From Nitriliruptorales bacterium (GTDB taxonomy: Bacteria; Actinomycetota; Nitriliruptoria; Nitriliruptorales; Nitriliruptoraceae): 56,633 nt of DNA. The DNA lies in the NCBI GenBank assembly GCA_024637135.1, contig JAGXFT010000078.1, forward strand, positions 1-56,633. The letters run 5' to 3'. A program made the position numbers and the translations under genes. The notes beneath the pieces are model-generated. The model saw nothing but the letters and a program-made list of their open reading frames with translations. It searched no databases and was not told where the DNA came from. Below, one piece after another: positions 9,016 through 19,156 of the stretch; position 1 is the first letter of the stretch, and every line of letters starts with the position of its first letter.

Positions 9016-10149
9016 GTGACCACCCAGGCCGCCTCGACCCACCCCATGTCCACGCCACCGCCCGCACCACGGGTGGCCCCACGGCCCCCCACGGTGGCGG
9101 GCCGCGGGACTGGGTCGCGGTCTCCGCGTCCATCCCGACGCAGCCTCGCCGAACTGCGCGCGATCCTGGCCGATCGGCTGCCGGAACTGCTGGCGACGGC
9201 CGGGGTGGCGTTGCTGGTGGCCGCGGTGGCGGGCTTCGTGGTGTCGCAGTGGACGGCGCTGGACAACCTCGGACAGGCGGGCCTGCTGGTGGCGGGATCG
9301 GTCGTGCTGACGGTCCAGGGCACGTGGTCGGCGCGTCGGCCCGGACGACTCGTGCATCGGTTGGTGCCGCTGTCGTGGGGTGCCGCGGCCGGGCTGACCC
9401 TGGTGGCGACTCAACTCCTGCTGGAGTTGGGCCTGCCGGAGGCGTCGCGTCTGGCGATCGCGGGTGCCGGACTGGTCGCGGCGGCGCACGCGGCGTGGTT
9501 GTGGATCCGTCGCCCCGACTCGGTGGTGCTGCAGGTGGCCGCCGTGGCGTCGGCGGTGTACGCAGCGGGGCCGCTGGGCATGTCGTTGCAGGACGCGTGG
9601 GAATCGACCGACGCGTTGGCATGGTCGACCGTGCCGTTCCTCGCGATCTTCGGGTTGGACACCGGTCGGACCGACGCCTTCTTCGTGGTCGCGGCCGGGC
9701 ACCTGGTCATCGCCATCGCGTGGATCGCGGTCGGGCTGCGGCTGGACCACGCGGTCGCGTCGCGCACCGGCCGGATCGGCGGCGCGCTGCTGCTGGCGTG
9801 GTCGGCGCTGGAACTCAACGCCGTCGCGTCGCCGGTCGGCACGAGCCTCGCCCTGCTGGTCGTGATCGGGTTCCTGGTCGTGGGGGTGGCGTTGGAGGAC
9901 GGGCTCCTGATCGGGTTCGGTGCGATGGCCGGGCTGGTCACGGGACTGCGCACCATCTGGTCGCTGTTCAACGGCGAGACCGCCGTCACCCTGACGGTCG
10001 CCGTCGCTGGGGTCGCGCTGGTCCTGACCGCCCTGCGGTTGGGCCGCGCGCGCGACGGCGAGGACGCCACCACCGATGCGGCCACGGCGTCCGACGCCCG
10101 GACCACGACCAGACACGAACCGGCCGTCGGGGACGAGGCGCCTCGCTGA
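9016..10149 (+). CDS. multispanning membrane protein, unknown function
   Basis: The protein has 377 residues. A ~50-residue Pro/Arg/Ser-rich cytoplasmic-looking N terminus is followed by about nine or ten hydrophobic segments (for example ATAGVALLVAAVAGFVV and LALLVVIGFLVVGVAL), ending in a short charged tail. I do not recognise a specific family; a DUF2157-like membrane protein is possible. It lies between a response regulator and a histidine kinase on the same strand, with 145 and 31 bases of spacing, so it may be a sensing partner. The start is a GTG without a strong ribosome-binding site. Confidence 0.75.
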   Translation: MTTQAASTHPMSTPPPAPRVAPRPPTVAGRGTGSRSPRPSRRSLAELRAILADRLPELLATAGVALLVAAVAGFVVSQWTALDNLGQAGLLVAGSVVLTVQGTWSARRPGRLVHRLVPLSWGAAAGLTLVATQLLLELGLPEASRLAIAGAGLVAAAHAAWLWIRRPDSVVLQVAAVASAVYAAGPLGMSLQDAWESTDALAWSTVPFLAIFGLDTGRTDAFFVVAAGHLVIAIAWIAVGLRLDHAVASRTGRIGGALLLAWSALELNAVASPVGTSLALLVVIGFLVVGVALEDGLLIGFGAMAGLVTGLRTIWSLFNGETAVTLTVAVAGVALVLTALRLGRARDGEDATTDAATASDARTTTRHEPAVGDEAPR

Positions 10150-10180
10150 CGTCGCTCGCCGCGGCTGCGACACTCGCCCC

Positions 10181-11341
10181 ATGACGTCCTCCGATCCCGT
10201 CCCGACGCCCGTGGCCGCCCAGGCGGCCACGTCGTCGTCGCCTGCCACGCTGCCCATGGGCCGATCGGCCAGCCGCCTTCGCGTCGAGGCGATGCGGTTC
10301 CTGCGTCGCTTCGGGCTGTTGTCGGCGACGTGGTCGTTCCTGTTGGGGCTGGCGGCGCCGCGCGTGGACCACCCCGGCTACCTGTGGGCGGCCATCGGCG
10401 CCCACGCCGCCTGGGCCGTGGGCGCGCTGCTGGTCCGCAACGACCGGGCATGGTGGACCGGATGGTTCCTGCTGGCCCTCGCGCTGGAGGCGGTGGTGCC
10501 GGTGATCGGGACGCACGGCTGGTCGATCACGGGTGGTGCCGTGATCCTGGTCCTGGCAGGAGTCGCCCTGTCGGGGCGGCGCCGCTGGGTCGTCGGCACG
10601 GTGACGGCGCTGGCAACGGTGGTGGCGGTCCGGGCCGTCGTGACCGCCGAGTGGCCGGTGGCCAACGCGATCGCCACGATCCTGGTCTTCGCGTTCGGTG
10701 CGCTGGCCCTGACCTGGATGGTGCAGCGCATCGCCACGGTCGTGACCGAACGCGACCGCCTCCAGGCCCAGCTCGTCGAGGTCGAGACCACCGCCGCCCG
10801 CGCGACCGAACGCGCCGAGGCAGGCGCCCGCCTGCACGACACCGTGCTGCAGCACCTCACCGCCGTGAGCCACGCCGACGACCTCGACGGGGCGCGACGC
10901 CACGCGGGCCGGGCGTCCAACGAACTCCGGCAGTTCCTGCGACTCGACACGAACCCCAGCGAGTCCCTGCGGGCGTTGTTGCGGTCCGAGGTCACCCGGG
11001 CAGCCGACGGCATGGCCGTGTCGGTGTCGGTGGTGGGGGACCGGCCGGTCGGGGATCGGGAACGCCTGTTGGTCGGGGCCACCCTGGAGGCGGTCCGCAA
11101 CGCCGTCCGCCACGGGGCGCCACCCATCCGGGTCCACGCCGAGATCCCCCGTGGCACCGACGCCGTCGTCTGGGTGGGCGACGACGGGCCCGGGTTCGAT
11201 CCATCGGCGGTCGATCCCGACCGCCTGGGCGTGCGCCAATCGATCCATGGCCGCATGGGCCGCGCCGGCGGGGTCGCCGACCTCACCACCGGATCCGTCG
11301 ACGGCGGGACCGAATGGGAACTGCGGCTGCCGTCGGCCTGA
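10181..11341 (+). CDS. sensor histidine kinase (NarL-partner class)
   Basis: A 386-residue membrane histidine kinase. About five or six transmembrane segments occupy residues 40-185, followed by a short coiled coil (ERDRLQAQLVEVE). The phosphoacceptor is His219 in RLHDTVLQHL, typical of the HisKA_3 class that pairs with NarL-type regulators. The ATPase domain has the N box around Asn307 (EAVRNAVRHG) and DDGPGF (about 334-339). It has no obvious extracytoplasmic sensor domain, so sensing is probably intramembrane. The likely partner is the regulator encoded 1.3 kb upstream. Confidence 0.88.
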   Translation: MTSSDPVPTPVAAQAATSSSPATLPMGRSASRLRVEAMRFLRRFGLLSATWSFLLGLAAPRVDHPGYLWAAIGAHAAWAVGALLVRNDRAWWTGWFLLALALEAVVPVIGTHGWSITGGAVILVLAGVALSGRRRWVVGTVTALATVVAVRAVVTAEWPVANAIATILVFAFGALALTWMVQRIATVVTERDRLQAQLVEVETTAARATERAEAGARLHDTVLQHLTAVSHADDLDGARRHAGRASNELRQFLRLDTNPSESLRALLRSEVTRAADGMAVSVSVVGDRPVGDRERLLVGATLEAVRNAVRHGAPPIRVHAEIPRGTDAVVWVGDDGPGFDPSAVDPDRLGVRQSIHGRMGRAGGVADLTTGSVDGGTEWELRLPSA

Positions 11342-11427
11342 TCGATCGCGCCGGCCGGGAGCCCTGACCGGCGCCCGGCGTGGGGGATGCCGGGTCACGG
11401 ACCGCACGGCATCTACCCTCGCCGTCC

Positions 11428-12207
11428 ATGGCCTTCCGTGACCCGCTGTACCGCCTCTACGAACTCCGCCTGGAACGTGAACTCGCCGGGGGGACGCTGC
11501 CGAACCACGTCGGGGTCATCCTGGACGGCAACCGGCGGTACGCGAAGGCACGTGGGCTGGCCTCGGTCAGCGACGGCCACCGGGCCGGTGCCGAGGTCAT
11601 CCCGCACTTCCTCGACTGGTGTTTCGAACTGGGCATCCCGTACGTGACGTTGTGGCTGTTGTCGACCGACAACCTCACCCGCGACGACGACGAACTGACC
11701 CACCTGCTGGACATCATCGTCGCCACCGTGCGTGGCATCGCGCAGGCCCCGTCCACGACGACGCGGCGGCTGCGCGTGACCGCCGTGGGGGTGCTGGACG
11801 CGTTGCCGGACGACGTCCGCACCTCGCTGCAGGAGGCCTGCGACGCCACTGCCGACAACAACGGCTTCCATGTCCAGATCGCGGTGGGCTACGGGGGACG
11901 CAAGGAGATCACCGACGCGCTCAGGAGCTGGATGCGCCACCAGGCCGCGGATGGTGCGACCCTGGCCGATGCGGCCGAGACGTTGGTCCCGGCCGACATC
12001 GGCGATCACCTCTACACCACCGGGTTCCCCGATCCCGACCTGATCATCCGCACCTCCGGGGAACTGCGGCTGTCCGGGTTCCTGTTGTGGCAGTCGGCCC
12101 ACAGCGAGTTCTACTTCTGCGACCCGTACTGGCCCGACTTCCGCCGCGTCGACTTCCTCCGGGCCCTGCGCGACTACTCCCGCCGCGCCCGCCGCTTCGG
12201 GAGGTAG
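11428..12207 (+). CDS. short-chain Z-isoprenyl diphosphate synthase (Rv1086-like)
   Basis: A cis-prenyltransferase of 259 residues that adds isopentenyl diphosphate with Z stereochemistry. The catalytic ILDGNRRYAK (Asp33, Asn35, Arg36) and the C-terminal RTSGELRLSGFLLWQ and ALRDYSRR segments are present. The start (DPLYRLYELRLERELA) and many internal motifs closely follow the Mycobacterium Z-farnesyl diphosphate synthase Rv1086 as I recall it, rather than long-chain UppS, so a short-chain product feeding decaprenyl phosphate synthesis is inferred. TACCCT (11414-11419) lies 8 bases before the ATG with no ribosome-binding site, suggesting a leaderless transcript. Confidence 0.88.
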   Translation: MAFRDPLYRLYELRLERELAGGTLPNHVGVILDGNRRYAKARGLASVSDGHRAGAEVIPHFLDWCFELGIPYVTLWLLSTDNLTRDDDELTHLLDIIVATVRGIAQAPSTTTRRLRVTAVGVLDALPDDVRTSLQEACDATADNNGFHVQIAVGYGGRKEITDALRSWMRHQAADGATLADAAETLVPADIGDHLYTTGFPDPDLIIRTSGELRLSGFLLWQSAHSEFYFCDPYWPDFRRVDFLRALRDYSRRARRFGR

Positions 12208-12626
12208 TCGCGCGAGCGTCCCTCGTTCCACATGTGGGACCACGGACGTACACCGCTCGGGCGTCGGCATCGAGGTGGCCCGCCGGGGTGGGGAGTGGGT
12301 CGTCGGTCGCGACGTCGGGGGACCGTGGACCCGGGACTGCAGCACCTGCGTGGATGGCGCGACCGGGCTGGCTACGTTTCCGGGAGTCGCGGCAACCATG
12401 AGGTGAGAATGCCCCAACCCCGCAGGACCACGGCCCCGTCGTGGCCACCTGATCGGGGGCACCAGCCCATCCCGGCACCGACTGCCGGTGCTGCGACCTT
12501 CTTCCTGACGCCGTCCCGAGTGGGCGGCGTTCGTGCATCCCGGGACCGTCGTGAACGGGTGGTGGCCATCGGGCCACGTTCGACCGAGTTCACGCCGTGC
12601 CTGCCGATCGATCGAAGGCCCACACC
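12208..12626. other. 419-base gap before PIN-PhoH gene
   Basis: I see no convincing gene here. The region contains a perfect 10-bp palindrome CCACATGTGG at 12228-12237, a small perfect hairpin of the form GCACCG-5-CGGTGC, and a TACGTT that could be a -10 near 12373. A long structured leader for the PhoH gene is possible, but no known riboswitch pattern was recognised. Confidence 0.35.
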
Positions 12627-13979
12627 GTGACCGATGCCCGTTCCGCCCCCACCGCCACCACGCCCGCGACCTACGTCCTGGACACCTGTGTCCTGCTGGC
12701 CGACCCCAAGGCGATCATGCGCTTCGACGAACACGAGGTCGTGGTGCCGCTGGTCGTGATCGAGGAACTGGACCGCAAGAAGGCCCTACTCGACGACGTC
12801 GGGCGCAACGCCCGGATCGCCCTGCGAACCATCGAGGACCTGCGTGCCGACGGCGGCCGCTTCGCGGACGGCATCACCCTCGACCACGGAGGCACCTTCC
12901 GGATCGAGTCCAACCACGTCGACGAGCCGTTGCCGCCGTACCTGGACCCGCACAAGCCCGACCACCGCATCCTGGGCGTCGCCAAGGGGTTGGGCGGGAC
13001 GTTGGTGACCAAGGACGCCGCGTTGCGCATCAAGGCGTCACAGTTGGACGTCGACGCGCAGGACTACCGCGGTGACACCGCCCGCGACGCCGAGCACTGG
13101 GACGGGGTCCGCAACGTCGACGTCGAGGGCTCGACCATCGACCTGCTCCATCGTGACGGCAAGGTGGTCCTGCGGGACGGGTCCGAGGAGGGTCTGCTGG
13201 TCAACGAGTGCCTGGTGCTGCACGCGGGGCCGTCCGCGTCGGCCCTGGGCCGGGTCATCGACACCGGTGACGGCTCGGCCACCATCCACCGCGTGATGGG
13301 CCAGCGTGACGTGTTCGGGATGTCGCCGCGCGACGTCCGGCAGACCTTCGCGATCGACCTGCTGCTCGACCCCGACGTTCCGTGCGTGTCGATGATGGGC
13401 ATGGCGGGAACGGGCAAGACCTTCCTGGCGCTGGCCGCCGGCCTGGAACAGGTGCTGCAGGCCACCGCCTACCGGCGCCTGTCGGTCTATCGCCCGCTGG
13501 TGGCGGTCGGTCGCCAGGACATCGGCTACCTCCCGGGCGACCTCGACGAGAAGCTGGCGCCGTGGATGGCGGCCGTGCACGACAACTTGTACGCGCTGAT
13601 GCGCCGGGGCGGCTCGCGCTCGACCCGCGACCATCGCCAAGTCCAGTCCAACATCGAGTCCCTGGTCGACCGCGGGCAACTGGAGTTGGCCGCGATCACC
13701 TACCTGCGTGGTCGCTCGATCACCGATGAGTTCGTCGTCGTCGACGAGGCGCAGAACATCGAACTGTCGGCGCTCAAGGTCGTGCTGACCCGGATGGGCA
13801 CCGGCTCCAAGGTGGTGTTCTGTGGTGACCTCGGACAGGTCGACAACCCCTACATCTCCCCGTACGGCGGCATGGCGGCCCTGATCGAGAAGATGAAGGG
13901 CAGCCCCCTGTTCGGCCACGTCACCCTGTCCAAGGGCGTGCGCTCACCCCTGGCCGAACAGGCCGCCACCATCTTCTAG
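12627..13979 (+). CDS. PIN-PhoH (PhoH2) RNase/helicase-like protein
   Basis: A 450-residue fusion of an N-terminal PIN RNase domain and a C-terminal PhoH ATPase. The PIN part shows YVLDTCVLL (Asp19), IEELD (46-49), DPHKPDHR and LVTKDAALR (Asp130). The PhoH part has Walker A GMAGTGKT (258-265) and DEAQ (373-376) as Walker B. PhoH2 proteins of actinobacteria couple ATP-driven RNA unwinding to sequence-selective RNA cleavage, sometimes with a small upstream antitoxin; no such small gene is obvious here. GTG at 12627 follows GAAGG by about 8 bases; an in-frame GTG 30 bases upstream is an alternative start. Confidence 0.9.
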   Translation: MTDARSAPTATTPATYVLDTCVLLADPKAIMRFDEHEVVVPLVVIEELDRKKALLDDVGRNARIALRTIEDLRADGGRFADGITLDHGGTFRIESNHVDEPLPPYLDPHKPDHRILGVAKGLGGTLVTKDAALRIKASQLDVDAQDYRGDTARDAEHWDGVRNVDVEGSTIDLLHRDGKVVLRDGSEEGLLVNECLVLHAGPSASALGRVIDTGDGSATIHRVMGQRDVFGMSPRDVRQTFAIDLLLDPDVPCVSMMGMAGTGKTFLALAAGLEQVLQATAYRRLSVYRPLVAVGRQDIGYLPGDLDEKLAPWMAAVHDNLYALMRRGGSRSTRDHRQVQSNIESLVDRGQLELAAITYLRGRSITDEFVVVDEAQNIELSALKVVLTRMGTGSKVVFCGDLGQVDNPYISPYGGMAALIEKMKGSPLFGHVTLSKGVRSPLAEQAATIF

Positions 13980-14100
13980 GGCGGTCGCGGGTCGGTCCGT
14001 AGCAGGAGGGATCCCCGGCCACGCGGCTGTAGGCTCATGAGCCGCGGCCGGCGTTCGTCGATCCGGCCCATCGCGCCTCCACCTCACAGGACCCGCACCC

Positions 14101-15876
14101 ATGCCCACACGGATGTCCACGTTGTTCCTGCGCACGTTGCGCGAGGACCCGGCGGACGCCGAGGTGCCGTCGCACCGCCTGCTGGTCCGCGCCGGCTACG
14201 TCCGACGGGTCGCGCCCGGGATCTTCACGTGGTTGCCGCTGGGCTGGCGCGCCTATCGCAACGTCGAGCGGATCGTGCGGGCCGAGATGGACACCGCGGG
14301 TTTCCAGGAACTGCACTTCCCGGCCCTGCTCCCGGCCGAGCCCTACCAGGCCACCAACCGCTGGACCGAGTACGGCGACGGCGTGTTCCGGCTCAAGGAC
14401 CGTCGCGACAACGACTACATGCTGGGCCCGACCCACGAGGAGTTCTTCACCCTGCAGGTGAAGGACCTGGTCGACTCCTACCGCAGCCTGCCGCTGGCGA
14501 TCTACCAGATCCAGACCAAGTACCGCGACGAGGCCCGCCCACGCGCCGGCATCCTGCGCGGCCGCGAGTTCGTGATGAAGGACTCGTACTCGTTCGACCT
14601 CGACGACGACGGCCTGGACGTCTCCTACGAACGCCACCGCGCCGCCTACGAGGCCACCTTCGACCGGCTCGGGCTGGATTACGTGACCGTGTTCGCGATG
14701 TCGGGCGCGATGGGTGGATCGGCCTCGGAGGAATTCCTCGCGCCGTGCGAGTCCGGCGAGGACACCTACGTGGCCTGCACCGCGTGCGACTACGCCGCCA
14801 ACGCCGAGGCGGTGCGGTTCCCGGTCGCCGCGGTTGTCGACGCCGACACCGCCCCGGCTGCCCACGTCGAGGACACGCCCGACACGCCGACCATCCAGAC
14901 GCTGGTGGACGTGTCCAACGGGCGCGACGACCTGCGCCGGCCCGACCGCGACTGGGCCGCGTCGGACACACTCAAGAACGTGGTCGTGACGATCGTCGAA
15001 CCGGACGGGAGCCGCGCGCCGTTGGCCATCGGCGTCCCGGGCGACCGCGATGTCGACATGAAGCGGCTCGAGGCCGCGATGGAGCCCGCGCTGGTCGAGG
15101 CGTTCACGCCCGAGGACTTCGCTGCGCACCCGGACCTGGTCAAGGGCTACATCGGCCCCGGCCCGGACGGTCCGCTGGGTGGCGATGACGGTGTCACCTA
15201 CCTGCTCGATCCCCGGATCGCCGAGGGATCGCGCTGGATCACCGGCGCGAACGACCACGGCCACCACGTCTACGACCTGGTTGCCGGACGCGACTTCGCG
15301 ATCGAGGGTCGCATCGACGTCGCCGACATCCGCGACGGCGACCCGTGCCCCAACTGCGACGGCGACCTGGTCATGGCGCGCGGCATCGAGATCGGCCACA
15401 TCTTCAAGCTCGGCCGCCGCTATGCCACGGCCCTGGACCTCACCGTCCAGGACGAGTCCGGTTGCAACGTGGTTCCCACCATGGGTTCCTACGGCATCGG
15501 CGTGTCGCGGGCCGTCGCCGCGATCGTCGAACAGTCCCACGACGGCGCCGGGCTGGTGTGGCCGCGCTCGGTCGCCCCGTTCGACGTCCACCTGCTGACC
15601 GCCGGCAAGTCCGACGCCCACGCCGAGGCGGCCGAGTCACTGGCGGCCGAGTTCGAGGCGGTCGGGTTGTCCGTGCTCTACGACGACCGTGACGCCAGCG
15701 CCGGGGTGAAGTTCAACGACGCCGACCTGCTGGGGATGCCCACCATCGTGGTCGTCGGTCGCGGCCTCAAGAACGGCGAGGTCGAGGTCAAGGACCGCGC
15801 CACCGGTGACCGCGGCGACGTCCCGCTCGACACCGTCGTCACCCACGTCCAGGCCCTGGCCGCCGCGCCCGCCTGA
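14101..15876 (+). CDS. proS: prolyl-tRNA synthetase, bacterial type
   Basis: The enzyme charges tRNA-Pro with proline. At 591 residues it is the long bacterial form. Class II motif 1 ([16 protein letters not shown] onward), motif 2 ([22 protein letters not shown]) and motif 3 ([10 protein letters not shown]) are all present. The roughly 180-residue insertion between motifs 2 and 3 corresponds to the INS editing domain that removes mischarged alanine, and the C-terminal anticodon domain follows. TAGGCT at 14030-14035 is a candidate -10, giving a leader of roughly 60 bases. It converges with the DUF4230 gene. Confidence 0.96.
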   Translation: MPTRMSTLFLRTLREDPADAEVPSHRLLVRAGYVRRVAPGIFTWLPLGWRAYRNVERIVRAEMDTAGFQELHFPALLPAEPYQATNRWTEYGDGVFRLKDRRDNDYMLGPTHEEFFTLQVKDLVDSYRSLPLAIYQIQTKYRDEARPRAGILRGREFVMKDSYSFDLDDDGLDVSYERHRAAYEATFDRLGLDYVTVFAMSGAMGGSASEEFLAPCESGEDTYVACTACDYAANAEAVRFPVAAVVDADTAPAAHVEDTPDTPTIQTLVDVSNGRDDLRRPDRDWAASDTLKNVVVTIVEPDGSRAPLAIGVPGDRDVDMKRLEAAMEPALVEAFTPEDFAAHPDLVKGYIGPGPDGPLGGDDGVTYLLDPRIAEGSRWITGANDHGHHVYDLVAGRDFAIEGRIDVADIRDGDPCPNCDGDLVMARGIEIGHIFKLGRRYATALDLTVQDESGCNVVPTMGSYGIGVSRAVAAIVEQSHDGAGLVWPRSVAPFDVHLLTAGKSDAHAEAAESLAAEFEAVGLSVLYDDRDASAGVKFNDADLLGMPTIVVVGRGLKNGEVEVKDRATGDRGDVPLDTVVTHVQALAAAPA

Positions 15877-15929
15877 CCCGACGTCCACCGCTCGCGGGCT
15901 GGCCGGGGTGGGGTGAGGGTTCGGTTGGA

Positions 15930-16595
15930 TCAGCCGCGGGAGTCGTCGGGCTCGTCGAAGGTGATGTCGACGTCGTCGAAGCCCGTGGCGGTGAGGAACT
16001 GGGTCAGGGCGTCGGAGGTGGCCTTCTCGGCGTCGTCGAGCAGGCCGGCCTTGAGCGCGGCGTCCACCATCAGTTCCTCGGCCGCCAGGCGGGCAGAGCG
16101 TTCGAGGTCGGCGTTGCCCTGCGTGAACAGGCCGGTGTCGCGGTCGTAGACCCGGGTCTGGTCGTTGTCCACCTCGATGGACGTGATGCTGGGGGCGGGC
16201 AGGCGCAGGCTGATCGCGTTGGCCTCCTCGTCGATCGTGACATCGCCCTCGTCGACGTCGGACAGGTCGACTCCCGCACTGATGCCGGCGACGGCGAACA
16301 GGAAGATCCGGTCGCCGGCAGCCCAGTCGAGCCAGCCCCGGTCCTCGCCCTTCTCGACGGTGGTGGACTGCACCACCTCCACGGTCGACAGTTCCGACAG
16401 CGACCGCACCGACTCGACGATCACGGCCCCGCTGCGGTCGATCTCGCTGGCCGGCGCGATCAATTCGGGCAGGCCCTGTTCGGTCGCGGTCGACAGCGTG
16501 TCGCGGATGCCGTTGAGGGCGACCAGGACCAGGGCCAGCAGGACCGCCAGCACGACGACCGGGATCCACGCGATCCGGCGTGTGTGCTCGGCCAT
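15930..16595 (-). CDS. DUF4230 membrane-anchored protein
   Basis: A 221-residue protein with one N-terminal membrane anchor (WIPVVVLAVLLALVLVAL, about 10-27) and a large extracytoplasmic domain. The repeating VESVRSLSELSTVEV, DRIFLFAVAGISAGVDLS and ISLRLPAPSI pattern matches the DUF4230 family, whose function is unknown. GGAGG 5 bases upstream of the ATG fixes the start; an open frame continues far upstream without similarity. The gene converges with proS and diverges from the beta-propeller lipoprotein gene. Confidence 0.8.
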   Translation of the reverse strand: MAEHTRRIAWIPVVVLAVLLALVLVALNGIRDTLSTATEQGLPELIAPASEIDRSGAVIVESVRSLSELSTVEVVQSTTVEKGEDRGWLDWAAGDRIFLFAVAGISAGVDLSDVDEGDVTIDEEANAISLRLPAPSITSIEVDNDQTRVYDRDTGLFTQGNADLERSARLAAEELMVDAALKAGLLDDAEKATSDALTQFLTATGFDDVDITFDEPDDSRG

Positions 16596-16947
16596 GGCGC
16601 CTCCCGACGGGGACGGGACCCGTGCTGCACCTGCGCCGCCCGGGGACGGGCCGGTGGGCGGGCGATGCGGCAGGTGGGTCAGCCACCACGGTACTGCCGG
16701 TCGATTCCTCGGAGGCGGCCCTTTGCCCATGACCGCGTCCGGGTGTCCGGTGCCCGTCGGGCCGGCCAGGACCCGGGTGCAAGGCCCCCGATCTCGCCGA
16801 TGTCCGGCACCAAGGCCGTTGGCCCCCGGACAGGCCACGGGTGGAACGGCCCCGAGGATCCGGTTCGGGGATCCGGGCCGGGTGGTGGCTGCAACCGACG
16901 TGGGCGGGGCGGCGTCTGACGGTCGACCGCCAGACGCCAGGATCGCC
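16596..16947. other. 352-base divergent intergenic region
   Basis: This GC-rich region separates the divergent DUF4230 and beta-propeller genes. I see no gene in it. Its clear feature is an 8-bp perfect inverted repeat directly before the rightward start codon, listed separately. Promoters could not be assigned. Confidence 0.4.
16911..16938. repeat. inverted repeat just upstream of the beta-propeller gene
   Basis: GGCGTCTG (16911-16918) and CAGACGCC (16931-16938) form a perfect 8-bp stem around a 12-base loop that itself contains the palindrome GGTCGACC. The structure ends 9 bases before the ATG and abuts the AGGA ribosome-binding site, so it could be an operator or a translational hairpin. 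Confidence 0.45.
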
Positions 16948-19059
16948 ATGGACCACCTGCCCCGCTCCCTCGTCGCCGTCCTGGCCACCGTGCTCATGGC
17001 CGCCTGCACGACGATCGCCGACATCCATCCGGCCGCCAACTCGACCGCCACGCCGGCGACCACGTCGTCGCCCGCCAGCGAACCGTCGACGCCGTCAGCC
17101 AGCAGCGGCACGATCGAGTGGGACGAGCCCGGTCCGATCGTGGCCCAGTCGGCGGCGTTCCAGCTCCAACCCTTCTCGTCCTGCGACGCACTGCTGGACT
17201 ACTACGTCGAGGCCGCCCGTGACCTCGTGGGCCCGTGGGGGCTGGGCGGGAACGGCCCCATGTACTTCGAGGGCGACGTCGCCACCGAGGCCGCGGCCGT
17301 CGACAGTGCCGGGGGCCGGGAATCCACGACGGCTCAGGCGGTCGGTGCCGACGGCGACGGCAGCTTCTCGGGCACCAACGTCCAGGAGGAGGGCGTCGAC
17401 GAGCCCGATGTCGTCAAGACCGACGGCGAGGTGATCGTGACGGTGGCGGAACAGGGCATCCGGGTCGTCGACGTCGCCTCGGCCGAGGTGATCGGTCGGC
17501 TCGCGCTTCCCGACCAGGCCTGGAACGCCGAGTTGCTGTTGTCCGGCGACGACCTGCTGGTGGTCACCACCGGCGGCGAGTCCTTCGGCCGTGGCTCGGC
17601 GACGGACCTGTTCCCGGCCTACGCCCCGACCCGCACGACGGTCATGCGGGTCGACCTGTCGGACCCGACGACGCCGACCGTGGTGGGATCGGTCCGGATG
17701 GAGGGCGGGTACCGCTCGGCGCGGATGGTCGACGGCACGGTCCGGCTGGTCATGGTGTCCGAGCCCACCGGCCTGTCGTTCGTCCAGCCCACGGACGGTG
17801 GCCTGTCGGCCGAGCAGGACGCGCTGGAGGAGAACCGCCGCCTGCTCGCCCAGTCCGACCTCGACGACTGGGTCCCGCACCTGCAGGTGCTCGACGCCGA
17901 CGGCACGTCCGGCGAGGTGCAGCGCCTGCTGGACTGTGGGGACATCGCCCGTCCGGCGGACGTCTCCGGACTGTCCACCCTGTCCGTGCTGACCCTGTCG
18001 ATCGACGGTGACGAGTTGGTGCCGACCTCGGGCGCGGGGCTGGTCGCTGCCGGCGACACCGTGTACGCCTCGATGGACCGGCTCGTGGTCTCGACCTCGC
18101 CCTGGGGGCAGTGGATCCAGCCCTTCCTGGCCGATCGAGGCGACCTCGACGACCGTGAGCTGCGGACCGACCTGCACAGCTTCGACATCTCCGACCCGTC
18201 CTCGACCCGCTACGTCGCGTCCGGCTCGGTGACCGGGACCCTGCTCAACCAGTTCGCGCTGTCGGAGACCGACGGCGTGATCCGGGTGGCCACCACCACG
18301 CAGCCGGACTGGTTCGGGGGTGAACGCCGTGCACGCGAGTCCGAGTCCTCGCTGGTGGTGCTGGCCGAGCGCGACGGCGACCTGGTCGAGACCGGGCGCG
18401 TGGACGGGCTGGGGGTGACCGAGCGCATCTACGCGGTGCGGTACCTCGGTCCCGACCTGGCGGCGATCGTGACCTTCCGCGAGACCGACCCCTTGTACCT
18501 CGTGGACACCTCGGACCCGACCGACCCCGTGGTGACGGGTGAGCTCAAGATCCCGGGGTTCTCGTCCTACCTCCACCCGATCGGCGACGGCCGGCTGGTC
18601 GGCATCGGCCAGGACGCCAACGATTCGGGCCGCACGCTCGGGTTGCAGGCCTCGCTGTTCGACGTGTCGGACCTCACCAGCCCCGAGCGCGTCGACCAGG
18701 TGACCTTCGGTGGCGGGTACTCGCCGGTCGAGTACGACCACCACGCGTTCCTGTACTGGAACGCCACGGGGCAGGTCGTGCTCCCGGCGGAGTTGTGGGA
18801 CGAGTCCGAGGCGATCGACGCCGAGGAGTCCGGGAGGCCGTTCGAGCCGTTCGTGGGCGCGATCGTGCTCGAGGTCGACGGGTCGACCGTGACCGAGCAG
18901 GGACGGGTCAGCCTCCGCGACGGGGCCGGCGGCCAGTGGTGGGGCGAGGTCCGTCGCTCGATGGTGATCGACGACCACCTGTGGGTCGTCGCCCACGACC
19001 GCCTCGCCCGCTTCACGCTCGACGGCCTCGACGATCGCACGGTCGTCCCACTCGGCTGA
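16948..19059 (+). CDS. secreted beta-propeller lipoprotein
   Basis: A 703-residue exported lipoprotein. The signal peptide ends in the lipobox LMAAC with Cys20 as the acylated residue, followed by a Ser/Thr/Pro linker. The core belongs to the 'beta propeller domain' family, recognisable by SGTNVQEEGVDEPDVVKTDG (about residues 141-160) and repeated blade-like segments (DPTTPTVVGSV, DPTDPVVTGELK, DLTSPERVDQVTF). Proteins of this family are found on cell surfaces of actinobacteria and archaea with no proven function. The ATG was chosen because it immediately precedes the signal peptide. Confidence 0.85.
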   Translation: MDHLPRSLVAVLATVLMAACTTIADIHPAANSTATPATTSSPASEPSTPSASSGTIEWDEPGPIVAQSAAFQLQPFSSCDALLDYYVEAARDLVGPWGLGGNGPMYFEGDVATEAAAVDSAGGRESTTAQAVGADGDGSFSGTNVQEEGVDEPDVVKTDGEVIVTVAEQGIRVVDVASAEVIGRLALPDQAWNAELLLSGDDLLVVTTGGESFGRGSATDLFPAYAPTRTTVMRVDLSDPTTPTVVGSVRMEGGYRSARMVDGTVRLVMVSEPTGLSFVQPTDGGLSAEQDALEENRRLLAQSDLDDWVPHLQVLDADGTSGEVQRLLDCGDIARPADVSGLSTLSVLTLSIDGDELVPTSGAGLVAAGDTVYASMDRLVVSTSPWGQWIQPFLADRGDLDDRELRTDLHSFDISDPSSTRYVASGSVTGTLLNQFALSETDGVIRVATTTQPDWFGGERRARESESSLVVLAERDGDLVETGRVDGLGVTERIYAVRYLGPDLAAIVTFRETDPLYLVDTSDPTDPVVTGELKIPGFSSYLHPIGDGRLVGIGQDANDSGRTLGLQASLFDVSDLTSPERVDQVTFGGGYSPVEYDHHAFLYWNATGQVVLPAELWDESEAIDAEESGRPFEPFVGAIVLEVDGSTVTEQGRVSLRDGAGGQWWGEVRRSMVIDDHLWVVAHDRLARFTLDGLDDRTVVPLG

Positions 19060-19156
19060 GGTCGGGGCCGTCGGCTCGATGCACCGTCTGGCCTGCGGCC
19101 ACCCAGCCCGCGCTGGCGTGGCAAGGCGCTGTCGTGCGGCGATCGCACGTCCGATC

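Noticed and set aside
12232-12630. 132-codon open frame in the gap before PIN-PhoH
   Set aside because: It is Arg/Gly/Pro-rich with no start signal; treated as non-coding, although a small antitoxin-like gene is sometimes found at this place in other actinobacteria.
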